DNA from: Multifurca ochricompacta
Taxonomy: Eukaryota; Basidiomycota; Agaricomycetes; Russulales; Russulaceae
Direction: 5' to 3'
Assembly: GCA_022496185.1 (NCBI GenBank)
Contig: WTXG01000045.1
Span: 62,001 to 126,000 of the forward strand
Length of the DNA: 64,000 bases
Made by a program: the position numbers and the translations under genes. The notes below the pieces were generated by a model that was not told the origin of the DNA, did no database searches, and saw only the letters and a program-made list of their open reading frames with translations. Shown piece by piece: positions 19,918 through 33,800 of this stretch (positions are counted from its first letter, which is position 1; every line of letters begins with the position of its first letter).

Positions 19918-22900
19918 ATGATGTTTGTCATTTGTTGTTTGTTATTTGTTGTTTTGTTATTTTTAATTGCTTGCCCCGGTTTTGTCCTAAATTGTGTTTG
20001 TGATTATTTGCGAATTTTCTCATGCGGCGACGACGGCGAACCAGTCAAACTCACCTCACAAATCCTCGAGCAGCTCAACGACAACAATAACCCCAACACT
20101 AACTACCACGACACACACGACGATCACGATAAAAGAAGCGGTAACGAAGGTGTAAATAATCTTCGGCACGTCGCGTTGATCCATCACCTCATGAAAAACG
20201 ATGCAACTGAAGCCACCCTTGGTCTGCTCAATCTCGCCGACGCAGCCACCACCTATTCGACCGTCCCATCGAAACGTGCTGCCCCCCAAGACGACGAGCA
20301 GCCGCATATGTCATCCTCAGACTCTATCAATTGTATATGTGGCTATTCCTTCGACGACGGCTTTTCAATAGCTTGCGATGACTGCTCTCGCTGGTGTCAT
20401 GCCGCCTGTTTCGAGATCGTCCAGGGTGGTGTGCCTGAAGAGTGGAAATGTTGGATATGTGCACCTAGGCCAGTCGACCGTGAACGTGCCGTACGTCTTC
20501 AAGCGCAACGGAAGCAGGATACGATGCGAGCAGAAAATGAGAAACGAAGGCGGCAAACCAGTCCTGGTGTCGACCGCAAGAATCGTCGACATAATCCACC
20601 CTCTATCGACAGCGCCAACTCGAGGCGCAAACGTCGCCCATCGGTTAACGTTCAGCCCGAAGACGAACATGTCAATGTAGATGAGCCTTGGATACTTAGC
20701 TACGTCCCCATTTCGAACGATATCGTACCCCACCAGACAACGAGGGACAATCTTCGTAAGCAGTCAAAGCATTGGCGGGGCGTTTCTGCCCTATCGCACC
20801 CTCATTTCCCCCCAGGGCCCCTTGATAACTCCCCCGTACTGTTATCTGCACCCCCTTCCGTATCACAAACCTCTATCCGTCCCCTCCCCCATTCATCATT
20901 TTCTCACCCCATCCTTTCTTCTCATACGAATCCATCTGTCCGACCTCCGTCCTATGCCATGCATACAACTCATCCTATATCACCCTCCAAATTTATCACA
21001 CCCTATACATCCACTATTATCCCTTCGTCTGCTTACCTCTCCGACCCCCTCAATGCCTACGCCCATCATGGCATGCCGAAACCTTTCGTACATCTCTTTG
21101 GGCCACCCCTCGACGTTGCTCTTGACTCACGGATTACCGGGAACCAAGCCCGCTTTGTTCGTAGCGGTTGTCACCCGAACGCCGTCCTTCGTCCGATGAT
21201 CTGCCCACGCGCCAAAGGAAATGACGAGAGCGATCCCTCGTCCAAGTGCGGTGACCCTGAGATGTTGAATTTCGGTGTCTTTGCGTTGCGCGACATCAAA
21301 GCAAACGAGGAGGTTGTACTTGGTTGGGAATGGGACGATAATAACGCTGTCCACCACCTTCCTGCGCTTATCCAGACACCCCATTTATTTGAGTACGCCG
21401 CGCTACTCACGTCCCCCTTTATGCACGTTTGTTCATATATGCTTACAGGGCGTATCACCTTAGTTACATTCGTGACCAAATGGCGTCTATGCTTCACGCT
21501 CTCAGCTCCACCTTCACGACGTGCGCCTGCGGTTCCAAATCCAAGGACTGTGCCCTTAGCCTCATGGCCGAATTCGTTGACGGGCGCCTCCCCGCGGCTG
21601 CGCCCCCGCCTCCGCAACGAGCCAGCCATTCGAACGGAGCAGACAGCCGGCCACATGGAGTTGACCTCGGTCCCCTCATAGGTGCAAAGCGCGGTTTCCG
21701 CACTCGTGAAAAGTCACCACTCAATGGTGGCATGAATGGCGTCGAGATGATCTCTAGTCCCTCGATCGGGCTCGGTGATCGATGTACCACCGTCGATACT
21801 TCTTCGCCCACGTCAAAAGGATATTATCTCTTGCCGAATGACTTCAAAAATGGAGCTCTCGAGGTACAAGCTGCTTCTGCCACGACATTGGTATCCCCAA
21901 CGAATGATCAGACCGAGACCGAGAAAGGATACAGCCAAGAAAATACCGATACACTGATTCAAGTCCTCGGCCCATATTCCCGTGGGCATGACTTGGGAGA
22001 TACCGTTTGCGTTCAGACGTACCGATCGTCGTCCCCCTCAGACTCCGACGCCCAACCTCAGTCAGAGGATGAAGAACAGGTACCGCCTAAAATGCGAAAG
22101 CGCTGGATGCACCGCAGTACGGAGGGTCTACGTGCCGCTTCACCAGTTCCTTCTGCAAGCGGTAGCAATGTCAGTCTGGGTAGCGTGTCTGATGAAGGTC
22201 AGATAGAAGCGGATCTCGGGTCGACAGGTTCGCATGGCATCTAATCAAAATCTTGTTATATTCTGACGTACCTCGTATAGATGCAAAGGAAATGCCTCCA
22301 CCTCCTATGCCCGCAAACCTTGACCCGACAACTGTCCTATCGATCCCTCTTTCAAACTCCCCGCGCATATTCACCAGCAAGCTTTCGTCGCTTCCGCCCT
22401 TCCTGGGGACCCAGGTCTCAGACCCTCAAGCATCGCCCTCTCCTTCCACGCCATTTGCTAATTTATCGTTACTATCGCCGACGGTTTCTTATTCTTCCAA
22501 CTCCTCACCGCTTTCCCCTAAATTATCAACTTTAACCTCTTCTCTCTCTTCAACCGCTTCGACTTCTTCTCCCGGTGCAGACTCCCACGGTCCAATGCAG
22601 ATGGATGTGGACCAGAGTGTACATGACTGGGCCCGACCCGACACCCATCATCACAAGGCGTGCGTTCGCCATCACCACAGTCCCTTGCTTCTTCTGAGCC
22701 TCTCAGGCGGTTGCAGTCCTCACCCAAGAGCCGAATTGAGTCTCCGTGTCCCACTCCGTTGTCCCCGCATCAATCTCTAACTGCTCCAGAGCCCTCACCT
22801 AATGCCGAATTACCCGCAGCTGCATCTCAATCACTTCCACCCATCATTACGTCGTCACCTGCGCCGCCAGTTCCGAAAGTCAAAATGTCCTTGAAGGACT

Positions 22901-23808
22901 TCGCTATGAGGAAAAAAAAGCAGCGCGAGGAGGAACTGGCGCGGGCAGCGGCGGCACCTCCGGATTCCACACCCGGTGGTGAACAATCTGTGGATGTTGT
23001 GGCTTCCGTTTCGCCATCTGACGCGGCACGCAATCCTAGTGGTGGGAACAATAACGCAAGTGAAGCAATCGCGCGGGACGTTGCTGCTATTAAAATTCCA
23101 ATGGAGAGCACAGCGGCGATTGAATTTGTTGCAGGACCTACCGCCTTGTCTGGGCCTGAGCCTACTACTCGCGTGAACCCTCAGCTAAACGCATACAGCT
23201 TGCCTCTGAACAACAACATACACATGGGCATCTCGTTACCATCGTCAACAGCCGAGGTTGTACACGCCGTTCCGCCTGGCAAGGTATGTCAGTTGCATAA
23301 TGACGGTAGGGTTGTGAAGGGTTCACAACCAGGGACGAATGGCGACACGAGTTCACGTCATGGTGCCTCTCCACGTTCGAGCCGGACACCATCTCCCACT
23401 CTGACGGACAGTGAGGACAGCGAGACGGGGGCGAGCACAGCACGAGTCATCCCTCCGACACAGCCACGTTCTTTCGCTGCCAATGCGGCTCAGGGGTTCT
23501 CTTCGAATGCGCTCCCCCACCGTCTTCCCCCCTCGTCGACCTACCGCCCAGGCTCTTCCTACATTCCACCGGCCATTCCTGCATCCGTGCGCCCGCTTCC
23601 GAGCGGACCGAGGGCTCTACGCGCCGGAATGGTCGCTTTCGCGTCCCAGTCTTCAGCCGCGCCGTTTGCGACCGCCATGCGAGGATTCCCTGCTGCGCAG
23701 TTTGCTGGTGTACCGCGGGGGCCATCTGCAGATCGAGACCGTGACCGTGGATGGGCAAGTATGACGCGCGGGCGCGGGCGAGGTGCTGCGAGTCAGTGGG
23801 GACGTTGA
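19918..23808 (+). CDS. PHD-finger and SET-domain protein, Set3 class
   Basis: Four exons: 19,918-21,392, 21,449-22,227, 22,281-22,618, 22,681-23,808. All introns are GT-AG, 53-62 bp, and the frame closes to 1239 aa. The PHD finger is at ~139-182 (CICGYSFDDG, CDDCSRWCHAACF, CWIC). A SET domain follows at ~370-510: YLSDPLNAYAHHGMPKPFV, NQARFVRSGCHPNAVL, FGVFALRDIKANEEVVLGWE, and after intron 1 the post-SET-like CACGSKSKDC. The usual SET tyrosine near the end is replaced in VVLGWEWDD, as in yeast Set3, so it probably reads rather than writes histone marks as part of a deacetylase complex. A conserved VKMSLKDFAMRKKKQREEE lies before the low-complexity, arginine-rich C terminus. The N terminus drawn is hydrophobic and doubtful; the in-frame ATG at 20,191 is a likely alternative. 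Confidence 0.85.
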
Positions 23809-24142
23809 TCAGACACGGGCGGTGCCTGTATTCCTTTTTTTTTTTTCCATTAAAGATGACTTATTCCTCTTTTTTTTTGTTTTTGTTTTTTTCCGTTCCT
23901 GAGAACTGCTTTCTCTAATAATTACCCCATCTTTTTCCTTTTCCCTTTCATCCACCCGTCGATTTCTTTTTGGGTCGTTATTGTTGATGCGCTGTTGTGT
24001 AGCGTCCTGTAGTAGTTCTTAACATGACATGACATAACATTTGTATTACTACTACTTGTGATATTTAATGGCACGTGATCGAACGCGCGTCACTGGCAAA
24101 TTGGCAACTCTTATTCTTTCTCTTTCGTTTCGCCTGACCTTC

Positions 24143-27100
24143 ATGTCAGACATTCCAAAACTTCTCTTATATTCTCTAAATCCACAATCGCGAAAACAAG
24201 CCGAGCAATCTCTCGAGGCATATAGCCGACAACCTGCCTTTGTCATTCACCTTCTACAACTCGTCTTAGATGTTACCCAGGACAATGCTGTACGATTGGC
24301 AGCCAGCGTGTACTTGAAAAACACGGTAAAGCTTGGATGGTTAGAAGATGTACGTGATTTGACCGATTAACTTGTGTCCCAATCTCTTCTTCGCGAGGCC
24401 TTTTCTTTCTGACAACCCTCTGCCCCAAGGACGAGCATCCTATCTCCCTCGCTGACAAAGAGGCTATCAAGCCCCGGCTTGTTCCCGCCATGATTGCCCT
24501 CTCGAATGCAAATGAAAAAGCCATTCGTGCGCAGATCGCTGAGTCGGTCTCTCTCATAGCCGAACTAGATTTTCCTGAGAAATGGCCCGATCTCATCGAT
24601 GTGCGTCATCTCGAGCCCTCCTTTCTTTTTGTCATTCTCTCACTTACCCCCCCCCCCCCCCTTTCTCTCGGCCCTCCACAGCAACTCATCCAATCCCTCA
24701 GCAGTAGCGATTTCCATACCAATCTTGGCGTTTTAGAAACTGCCCATTCGATTTTTCGTTCGTGGCGCTCCCAAGCTCGCTCAGATGAGTTCTGGTCCAT
24801 CATCAAACTGGTCCACTCCAAGTTCCTTGATCCCTACTTTGAGCTCTTCAAGTTTACGATTGCGCGACTCCTTAACTCCCCAGATCCGCTGCTCGCGCAA
24901 ACTATGGCCGTACTCATCGAATTATTCTATGATCTGACTTGCCAAGATCTCGCACCCGCATTCGAAGACGGCCACGAGATATTCTTCGGCGCACAGACGG
25001 GATATTTTATGCAACTCATGGCTTGGGACCCACCTGAACTTCATACTGATGTATGTGTAACCCCCGACGCCGCTTCCCTCATCCGGTGGTTAGAACTGAG
25101 CCACTTCAGCCGGATGAACCTACACCTTCCATACCTTCCAAGATCCGCACTGGCATCCTCGAGATCGCTGAAGTAAGTACACCATCTTCCTCTCTCCGTC
25201 ATATTTCTGTCGTATGGATGATCGAGAACGTTTAGTTATACGTCAAACTGTACCCAGAGATGTTGGGGCGTTCGCAATCCGTCGCAGCCTTTGTTGGCGC
25301 AGTCTGGAAGCTTGTCGGCGGCGGGAAGCAGCTCGGTATTGCATACGATCAGGTATATGGCTTCTTCCTTCTATCAGACGACCCTTCCGCCCTTACGCAG
25401 AACGGTTTTTTTAATTTACAGTTGGTATCCCAATCTCTGCGCTTCATCTCCACTGCGATCCGTGCGGGTGCTTATCGCGATATCTTCGAGTCACGTGACA
25501 CAATACAGGGGCTCATCGCCGGCGTCGTTGTGCCCAATCTGCCCTTACGCACACGCGACGTTGAGGCATTCGAGGATACTCCACTAGAGTACGTTCGCGG
25601 GGAGCTGCAAGTGTCCGAGATCTCGACACCGCGCCAAGCGGCGGCGGATGTAGTCAAAGCTCTCGTGGGCGTCGGCCCCGACAGCGAGATCGCAACGACC
25701 ACACTTGCGCTCGAGTGGATTTCTCGTGCGCTTTCTGAGGCTGCGCAGGGAGGGGAGGATGGTTGGAAGAGCAAGGATGCTGCGGTTTATCTCTTTGAGG
25801 CAGTCGCGACGCGTAGCGGGACGCTTACGGTGCGCTTGCTCTCTTTCTTTATGGCAATTAGGGCCACCGTTTTGTTGGAGGGCTGACGGCGGTTGGTACG
25901 CACACAGCAAGGTGTGACCGCTACGAATCCGAACGTGAATGTAGTTCAATGGTTTGCGGATAACATATTTGGCGATCTTCAAGCTGGAGCTGGTAACGTC
26001 AACCCTGTGCTGCAAGTGGATGCGATACGGTATCTATTCACATTCCGAAATCAGGTATGGCAATAGCTCCTTCCAATGTCTTCGGTAATGCGCATTTTTT
26101 GTACCACATGCTCACAGAAACTTTATTAGCTCACCAAGGGGCAGCTAGTTTCCGTGCTGCCACTTCTTTTGAACCGTCTCGAGTCAAAGGATGTAGTGGT
26201 ATACACCTACGCGACGGTAGCTCTCGACCGTATTTTGTCCATGCGTGTAGGCGATTCGACGACGCTCTTGTACGCTCTGTCTGCCGCCTCCCTTCCACTT
26301 CCATTCTTCATCTCACCTGTAGGTTCACGTCTGCGGACGTTCAACCTTTTTCTCACCCGCTTCTGAAAGTCCTCCTTGATAAAATCGAAGCTCAAACCAG
26401 TCCTGAGCGAGTCGCGGAAAACGATTTCCTCATGCGTTGTGCGTTCATGCTTTAATTTCCCCACCAAAATAAAACGATTTCCAACGTTGCTATGGCACGG
26501 CGGGCTCAGGTGTTGCAAGGGTCATTATCACAGCGAAGCAAGGACTGGGCCAAGGATACGTGGACATTTTGCGGCGACTCGTCTCCATCCTCAGCGTCAT
26601 CGCAAGAAATCCGAGTAATCCAAACTTTGATCAATACTTCTTCGAAAGCATATCGGGACTTATTCGGTGAGTGCAGTAGAATTCACTTCCTCTCGTGCGC
26701 GAGTGCTGAGGATGAAACTGTAGGTTCATTGGGCCAGCGGTCCCAGACTCGATCGCGATTTTCGAACCAGCGCTCTTTCCACCCTTTACAGAAATTCTGC
26801 AAAAGGACATTGATCGTACGTGGTTGTTGATTTAACATTCGAGCCTGAGAGAAAACAAACCTGCTGGACACTGCAGAATACATACCCTATGTCTTCCAGA
26901 TCCTTGCGCAGATGCTCAAGCTACACAGAGGCGTGCCAGTTGACTACCGCTCTCTTCTTCCCTTCCTCGTCACGCCAGCGATATGGGCGCAGAAGGGTTC
27001 CATCCCCGGACTGGTCGCGTTGTTGCGCGCTTTTCTTGCTCGTGATGCCGCGGCGATGGTCGGGGCGAACCAGCACACCTCTGTGCTTGGGATCGTGCAG

Positions 27101-28007
27101 CAGAGGCTTATTCCGAGCAAGGCAAACGATGGCTGGGGATTTGAGCTCCTTCAGAGCATAGTCCTCCACGTTCCTCTGTGAGTGAACCTCCGTTTTCTTG
27201 TACCGTCATGACACGATAGCAACTGAATGTGTGTGCAAAAAAAATCCTAGGACAGCGCTTCAGCCGTATTTTCGTCAGATTATTCTGGCACTGCTCACGC
27301 GAATGCAGCAGAACAAGACAAATATCTATATTTATTACTTTGTTTACTTTCTTCTCTACGTGGTTGCCATCAATGTCGACGGCCTTACCCCGGATTATCT
27401 CATCCAAACCGTTGACGAAATTCAACCAGGGTTACAAACACCTCCTTCTGATATACTAAAATTATGCTGACCATGACATGACGCCCTCAGGCTTTGGTCT
27501 CAAATCGTATCGAATTTTGTCGTACCGCAAGCTGCCCAGCTTGCCGTGAAGGATCGCAAGGTTGCAGCTGTCGGCTTGACACGCCTGCTCACACAAAGCA
27601 CGCTCTCCTTAAGAAAGCCGAACGTGGAGAGATGGTAAAAATCCGCCTTCTCCCTCCCCCCCACTCCGCGCGCTTATAGGCTGTTTTTTAGGCCTGCGCT
27701 ATTGGGTCAACTCGCAGAATTGTTCAGAGAACCAAAAGCATTCGCTTCGGCAGAGGATGCCGGTACCGGCATGACCGAGGTCGACCTCGAGGAGCAGGCG
27801 GCCGGGTATCAAGCCTCGTACTCGAAGCTCGCCACAGCTGCTGAGCCTCCACCCAACTTGGTTGCCTATGCGGGGGATGTGCGTACCTACGTCCTGGGGG
27901 AGTTGAAACGACTTTTGAGTACGGAGCCGGGCGTCAAGGATTTCATCAAGCAAGCGAGTCAGGACCAAGTAGGTCCGTTCTTGTTAGGTCTCGGGATTTC
28001 TATCTAG
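24143..28007 (+). CDS. CSE1: CSE1, exportin for importin-alpha
   Basis: Fifteen exons: 24,143-24,349, 24,430-24,600, 24,682-25,050, 25,110-25,172, 25,236-25,352, 25,422-25,829, 25,908-26,054, 26,130-26,269, 26,323-26,438, 26,510-26,666, 26,724-26,815, 26,877-27,177, 27,251-27,430, 27,491-27,634, 27,692-28,007. All junctions are GT-AG and the frame is open for 975 aa, close to the family length of ~960. The N-terminal importin-beta motif (RKQAEQSLEAYSRQPAFV, AVRLAASVYLKNTVKLGW), FPEKWPDL, the PLEYVRGEL region, ENDFLMRC and the C terminus with AGYQASYSKL identify Cse1/CAS. It is a HEAT-repeat protein that returns importin-alpha to the cytoplasm with RanGTP. The many short introns fit the host. 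The next gene is convergent, 192 bp away. Confidence 0.93.
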
Positions 28008-28199
28008 ACTATGTAATTCCGAGGAAGGGTTATGACACGGATGTATGTCCAAAAAAAGAAAAGAAAGAAAGAGAGGGGAACGCGGGGGTGAGAGCAGGTT
28101 ATTACTGTGTGTACTGGTTATAGAACACGGATTTATCCCGCACGCGTTTAACATTTGCATGCCTATGAGATGTTGGTGCGACATGAAAAATATAACCCA

Positions 28200-29236
28200 T
28201 CATCGTGCGGTAAGTCCCATGAATATGCGCAAAGCCTCTCGCTTCTCGGACGTGTCACCTTTGATAGGTTGGCCATATGCCTTGAGTAGAGCTTCGTAAC
28301 GTTCCTCTGACAACGACAAGACGAAGAGCAAGCCTTAGTACGGAGACGCTGATTGCTGCTACTGCTCGCCGGTTGTAGGCCTAATTATGAAAAACTTACT
28401 GGTGAGATGCTCGAATTCGCCCTTAGTATTGGGATGGTTCGGTGGGGGCTTTCCAGTCGCTGTGGGCAGAGCCATGATTGGCATCTTGGCCACCGTCACA
28501 CGCGAATTATGCAGACGCGCATATAGACGGTCATGGCTTTGAAAGCGTAATGTACAAGAATCAGTAAGTAAAAACGTAAGAACGAGGGGGAGGGGGGGAG
28601 GGAAAGTTGTGAAGAAGAAGTGTGGCGGTGGAAAGGGGTGTTTGACTAGAGCCCCTCAAGTGGGAAAAAAATAAACACGTACTCAAGTTTGAGAGTGAGG
28701 ATCGTATCTTCTAAGCGCTTTTCGAGATCATCAAGAGTTGCGCCAGATGAAGACTTGGCTACCGCCACCACCGTCCTCTCTGTCTTCTCATCGATTTCGT
28801 CAGACCCTGCGCGCGATTTACCGGCGTGCATACTTCGCAACGCGGCGATCTCCACCGCGAGTCGTTCCTGCGCTTGCTCTATCATGTCGAGTCGCGTGGC
28901 TAGTGTCGCCAGGTGAGGAGGGAGATGATGATGGTCAACATCATCATGGCGATGACGACGGTCGTTGTTACCGTCGTCTTCTGGCGGAGTAGGTGCGGCC
29001 GTGTGCGCGGGTGAGGGTGCTTGGGCCGCAGCCTCGGAGATGGCTCTCGAGGCGTTTTGGAGTTGTTCTGCAATAGTCGAGAAGGATGTGGATAGAGAGG
29101 TGATCCAAGGGGTATGTCCTGAAATAGTGAGACGGTGTTGAGAAGTTGCGTGTGCTAGGGGTAGGCTATGGACGTCATTGGTGATGGTGTCGGTCGAGGA
29201 TGCGGGAGAGCTGATGTTCTGAACGCGCTGGCTCAT
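28200..29236 (-). CDS. Coiled-coil protein of unknown function
   Basis: Three exons, 28,683-29,236, 28,400-28,536 and 28,200-28,306, give 265 aa in one frame with GT-AG junctions. The start MSQRVQNISSPASSTDTI is followed by a Ser/Ala-rich stretch, a His/Asp-rich patch (HRHDDVDHHHLPPH), and a predicted coiled coil at ~115-185 (MIEQAQERLAVEIAALRSM, LDDLEKRLEDTILTLKL). The C terminus HDRLYARLHNS...EALRIFMGLTAR is the most protein-like part. I do not recognise the family. Confidence 0.75.
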
Positions 29237-29962
29237 CGTTTAAACTACTGGTTTGAGAGGATAAAGGGGGGAAATGGAAGCTTTCTATTTAATGGGCCTT
29301 TGAGGGTTGTGGGAAGGGAAAAGGGCATCGGAAAGGGTGCGCCGAAACGTGGGCCGGCGTCCGCGGAATGATAACTGGTATGAACGGGGAAGTGACAGAG
29401 ACCGGCTCGAAGACGACGCCGCGGGTTGGATGATAAACTGCACGCTCGCGTAGGGCCGAAATCTTTAAGCTCGGATCGTCTACTGGCTCATTCGTGAGAA
29501 CGGCTCTGGTCCACCGTGTGAGTGGGTAAAACCATGATCATCGTTGAGCTTTCCGTGGCATGGGCCTTAACCGTTTTTGGCGCTCGGGGGTGTTCATAAG
29601 AGTAAATGGAATACAGTCAGCGAAAAAGCGTGGCCCTTTCATGCTATAGTAGGTATAGAAACTGGGATAGACGGGGGGGGGTTCTCTGTGATGCCGCCAG
29701 CGCCGAATCCGAGATAGACAGGATCAATTAGACAGGAGCAGACACGATTTTGGCTTCTCGCGTGTTTATTTGGCCTGCTGGTGAGAGTGGTATGCTGCGC
29801 AAGATAGGGTTTAAAAATCGCAATTACCTATGGAGGTTTGTTTGAAAGAAGGACGCGATAACTCCGTTACCTTCGCCAAGTCAGATGGTTTAAGCGCCTC
29901 TTAGAAACACACATAGCGAACGCATATTAGTAGAAGACCCGGCTAGCTAATCATTCTGCAGC
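29237..29962. other. Intergenic region, no gene recognised
   Basis: Upstream region of the coiled-coil gene, up to the right arm of the inverted duplication. Nothing coding or repeated was recognised. Confidence 0.5.
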
Positions 29963-30810
29963 AGGTGATGCTCATCATTGAATTAAAATGTTGAAAGCTC
30001 TTTTAGAGATATGCATCGCACGGTATGCTGATGCTGGGAATACTTGAAATTGTGATGATGCCAAGCCAAGAAGAGCTAGACAGTAATTGTACTGCTGTTG
30101 ACAAGATGACATCTCTTGGACACGGCGCCGGGATCCGGGTTAAGGCGGCCCGATCCAATGACCCTTTTTTACTTTTGCAAAGTGACCTCTTTTGCGACCT
30201 CATCAATCGTTATCGAGAATGAGAACGAATTTGTGGCAATTTCAGAATTTTCGAATGGCCGCATGCAGAATATTGGGATTGCTATTGCGCCCACTATATC
30301 TTATCTTCAAGTAGCGCGCTGACACATCAAGACAGTTTACTCCACGTGGAGGTGCACATCGTTAACTCGTTAAAATTACGGTATGTAGACAGACTACCAA
30401 GAAGTTAAGGTTCTTTATTCATCCAGATCCAGAGCTAGCAGGGCATTGCATAAACTGACAATAATCAATCACGGGGGAAACTCTCTGCCCGGCGCTACAG
30501 CTCCGAGCTTGGATCACAACTGGCTTGTGCAGTCGATATGGGATATTCAAGATATAGTTCCCAGTACTTGCAGGGTTCTGGTACACACAGTCAGCTCTGA
30601 CATACTAAAACCGAAGGTGGTTGAGTATCTACAGACACCGATACTCTTGAATAAAACAGCGCACGCGCTGATACTGGCAGCCCGGGGCACGGGTCCGGGT
30701 GTTTCTGGTTACCTAAATTACGTGGGATCCCCAAGTGATGAAGGGCCACTCGCGGGCGAGTCACGGGACTCCTTATCTTGCGCACAGCACACACATCGCC
30801 GCTCAGGCTC

Positions 30811-33800
30811 ATGATGGATCAACAACTTTCTGCGGCTTCATCCCCTTCATCTGAGCTCCGATTGCTTTTCGAGACTACCTTCAGCGATTATGAGAACGGA
30901 CAGGGATCAATTTGGTTGAACACCAGTTCTCCATCATCATAAAAAGTTGTGACGCTGCCGAATCTATCGTTGCGCATTTCGAAACGAAATTCAAGTGTTA
31001 AACAAATTCCGTGGCGATAATGCCGCAACAATTATGAAGTGGCTTAAGCGGATCGTCCGCCTCTCATACCCGCTCTTTGTTAACGGAGTTCTCAGCAACG
31101 CATTTGCGTCTCTGGTACGTTCAATCCGGTCTTCCACGTCCTTCTATCTATGCCATAACGCCTATCCTTCAGTCTTTCCCTCCTGACAAAGCGTTTTATG
31201 CTGGACTTGGTGTCCTTCTCATCGTACGAATATGGTTGAATTCATTCATGGAATCCTTGTAACTTCTATCACCACAGGCCATTGATAGCTCTCAAGTTAG
31301 CACGAACTACGAGATGCTCATCGATCTTTTCAGATCTCTCGAAGCATTTCTCAAACGTCTTAATACTCACATCAAGATGCCACTTACGAATGCGATGATG
31401 GAGACAGTAGTGAAGATATTGCTTCAACTTCTCTCTACGCTTGGCCTTGCAACACAACAAGTTAACCAAGGGAGGCTGGGTAGGTCCTTCTCATCGAAGA
31501 TGCACTGCTCTGGCTCAAAGTCACGCAGAGAGGGTGGGAGAAATGCTCTTAGGAGAGAATGATGTCGAAGCGGTGCTTCAGAGGCTGGGAAATACCTCTC
31601 AGAATGAGTCTCGGACGGCCGCGGGGCAGGCCCTAGAGATAATTTACGGTCTTGTCCAGAATATGAAGGCACTTATGGATGGTACTCAATACTTGTTCGA
31701 TTGGTTTCTAACGGTGTACTAAACTGGCGCATCTTGTTTAGATGGCAAAGCGTCAACAGATGATATCAAATATGCTCTCGGTAGGTTTCGCTTTGGACAT
31801 GGGTCATGATAACTGACGATGGGTACCAGTTATCGTACAGAGACTGGCGACTGAGATAATAGACAAGTCAAAACGTTGGTTGTCTCTTTGAGAGCGTCAT
31901 TGATTGCTTCTATATTGAGCTACCTCATACACAGGTGACCAGCTGGTGAAGGATGTACAAGTCTGGCTATCTCCCGTGGATCCGTCTGAAAGCCACAACA
32001 TGACGCGCAAGGCTCATCACCCCGGAACGGCAGCGTGGTTCATTCAAGGTGACACGTTCTCTGAATGGAAAAGACGGGTTCCTTGTTATGGATTCATGGA
32101 AAGCGTACGTATTTCATGAGCTTCACTTCTTTGCCTCTATAGATCGCCCCTGTGTTCTGTAGCGGGATCAGGAAAGAGCGTCCTTTGGTACGCACGTTCC
32201 GTCAGCTTCTGTTGTGTCAGCGTACTGATGTCATCGTCGAATAGCTCAACCATCATTCAAGAAATCGCAACAATGCGGGAAGCTGGGTTAGCCTCCATGG
32301 CGTACTTCTACTTCGATTTCAGGGACAGGGCGAAGCAAGACTCCCGTGGCCTACTTTCTTCTCTTCTTGTCCAACTATGCGAGCAGTCTGATCTTTGTTC
32401 CGATATTCTTTCTCGCCTGTATTCGACACATGCGCGGGCTCGAGGCAACCAGTATTGACGCACTCCTAGACTGCTTGAAGGATATGCTCGGGCTTCCTGG
32501 ACAAGGTCCAATTTATATTATCTTGGATGGTCTCGACGAATCTCCTAAAAGTTCTGGCACGCCATCGAAAAGAGAAAGTATCCTGGAGCTTGTAGAATGG
32601 CTTGTCAACTTACGCGATTCTAATCTGCGTATATGCGTCTCCAGCTGTGCCGAGACGGACATCCGAGGAGTTCTCCAGCCCTTGGCATCCCAGATAGTGT
32701 CCCTTCATGATGAGAGGGGCATATCGAGGATATCAATGACTACATTAACTTTTTCGTCAACTCAGACGCGAAAATGGAAAGTGGAGAAATGAAGATAAGG
32801 ATTTTGTTGTGAATAAGCTGTCAGAAGAAGCTGGGGGAATGTATGGTGTTACCTTTCTCTGCGCTTCGCGAACTTATTCACGTGTTGATACAGATTTCGA
32901 TGGGTGTTCTGCCAATTGGACCAGCTGCGCCGATGTCTTCCTGAAGGTATTCGGCGCATTTATAACGACTTCCCCGAGACCTTGAAAGAAGCATACGAGC
33001 GCATATTGCAGGATATCGATGAGAACAGGTGGATGTGTGCCCACCGTCTCTTTCAATGCTTGGCCGTGGCTTCTCGCCCACTTCGTGTTTCGGAACTTGG
33101 CGAGTTCCTCGCGTGGGATTTCCGGTCAAATGAACTACCCGTGTTCGAGGCGAGTTGGCGCCACGAAGATCTTGAAGATGCCTTACTGTCGACTTGCTCC
33201 AGTTTGATTGCCATTGTCAACATGGATGGCTCCCCAGTCGTACAATTTTCCCACTTCTCTGTTAGGCAATTCTTATCATCGAGCCACATCTCCACAGCAG
33301 CTGGAGGTGCTGCTCGCTATCACTTTTCCCTTGAACAGGCTCATTTCACAGTCGGCCAAGGCTGTCTTGCCGCGTTGTTCCAGCTAGACGACCATATTAA
33401 CAAAAGCAGCATTGTGGACTTCCCTCTTGCCGTCTATGCCGCCCAGTTTGTGGTCATTCATGCCCAAAGTTGGTATGCCAAGGAGTATATACAAGAGGCA
33501 TTGAGGCGCCTCTTTGACCGAAAGAAACCTCACTTTGCTATTTGGCTTTGGATATACAATGTGGATGAAAACTTGGGACAATCCACTATCTCAGAGACTC
33601 CATCACAGCCCCCAGTGACCCCCATGTACTGCGCCTCTCAGTTCGGCTTGTATGGCATAGTTGGATGGTTGGTATATGACGGTCTCGATGACGTCTGTGG
33701 ATACTATGGGACCCCGTTGATTGCGGCATCAGCAAAGGGACATTACGATATTGTGGGAAGACTACTGGACCTCCGCGCGAGTATAAATACTGTGGGTCCA

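Noticed and set aside
19918..20016. Signal peptide or membrane anchor on the Set3-like protein
   Set aside because: The hydrophobic stretch precedes a nuclear PHD/SET protein and is better explained by a wrong start; an in-frame ATG at 20,191 exists.
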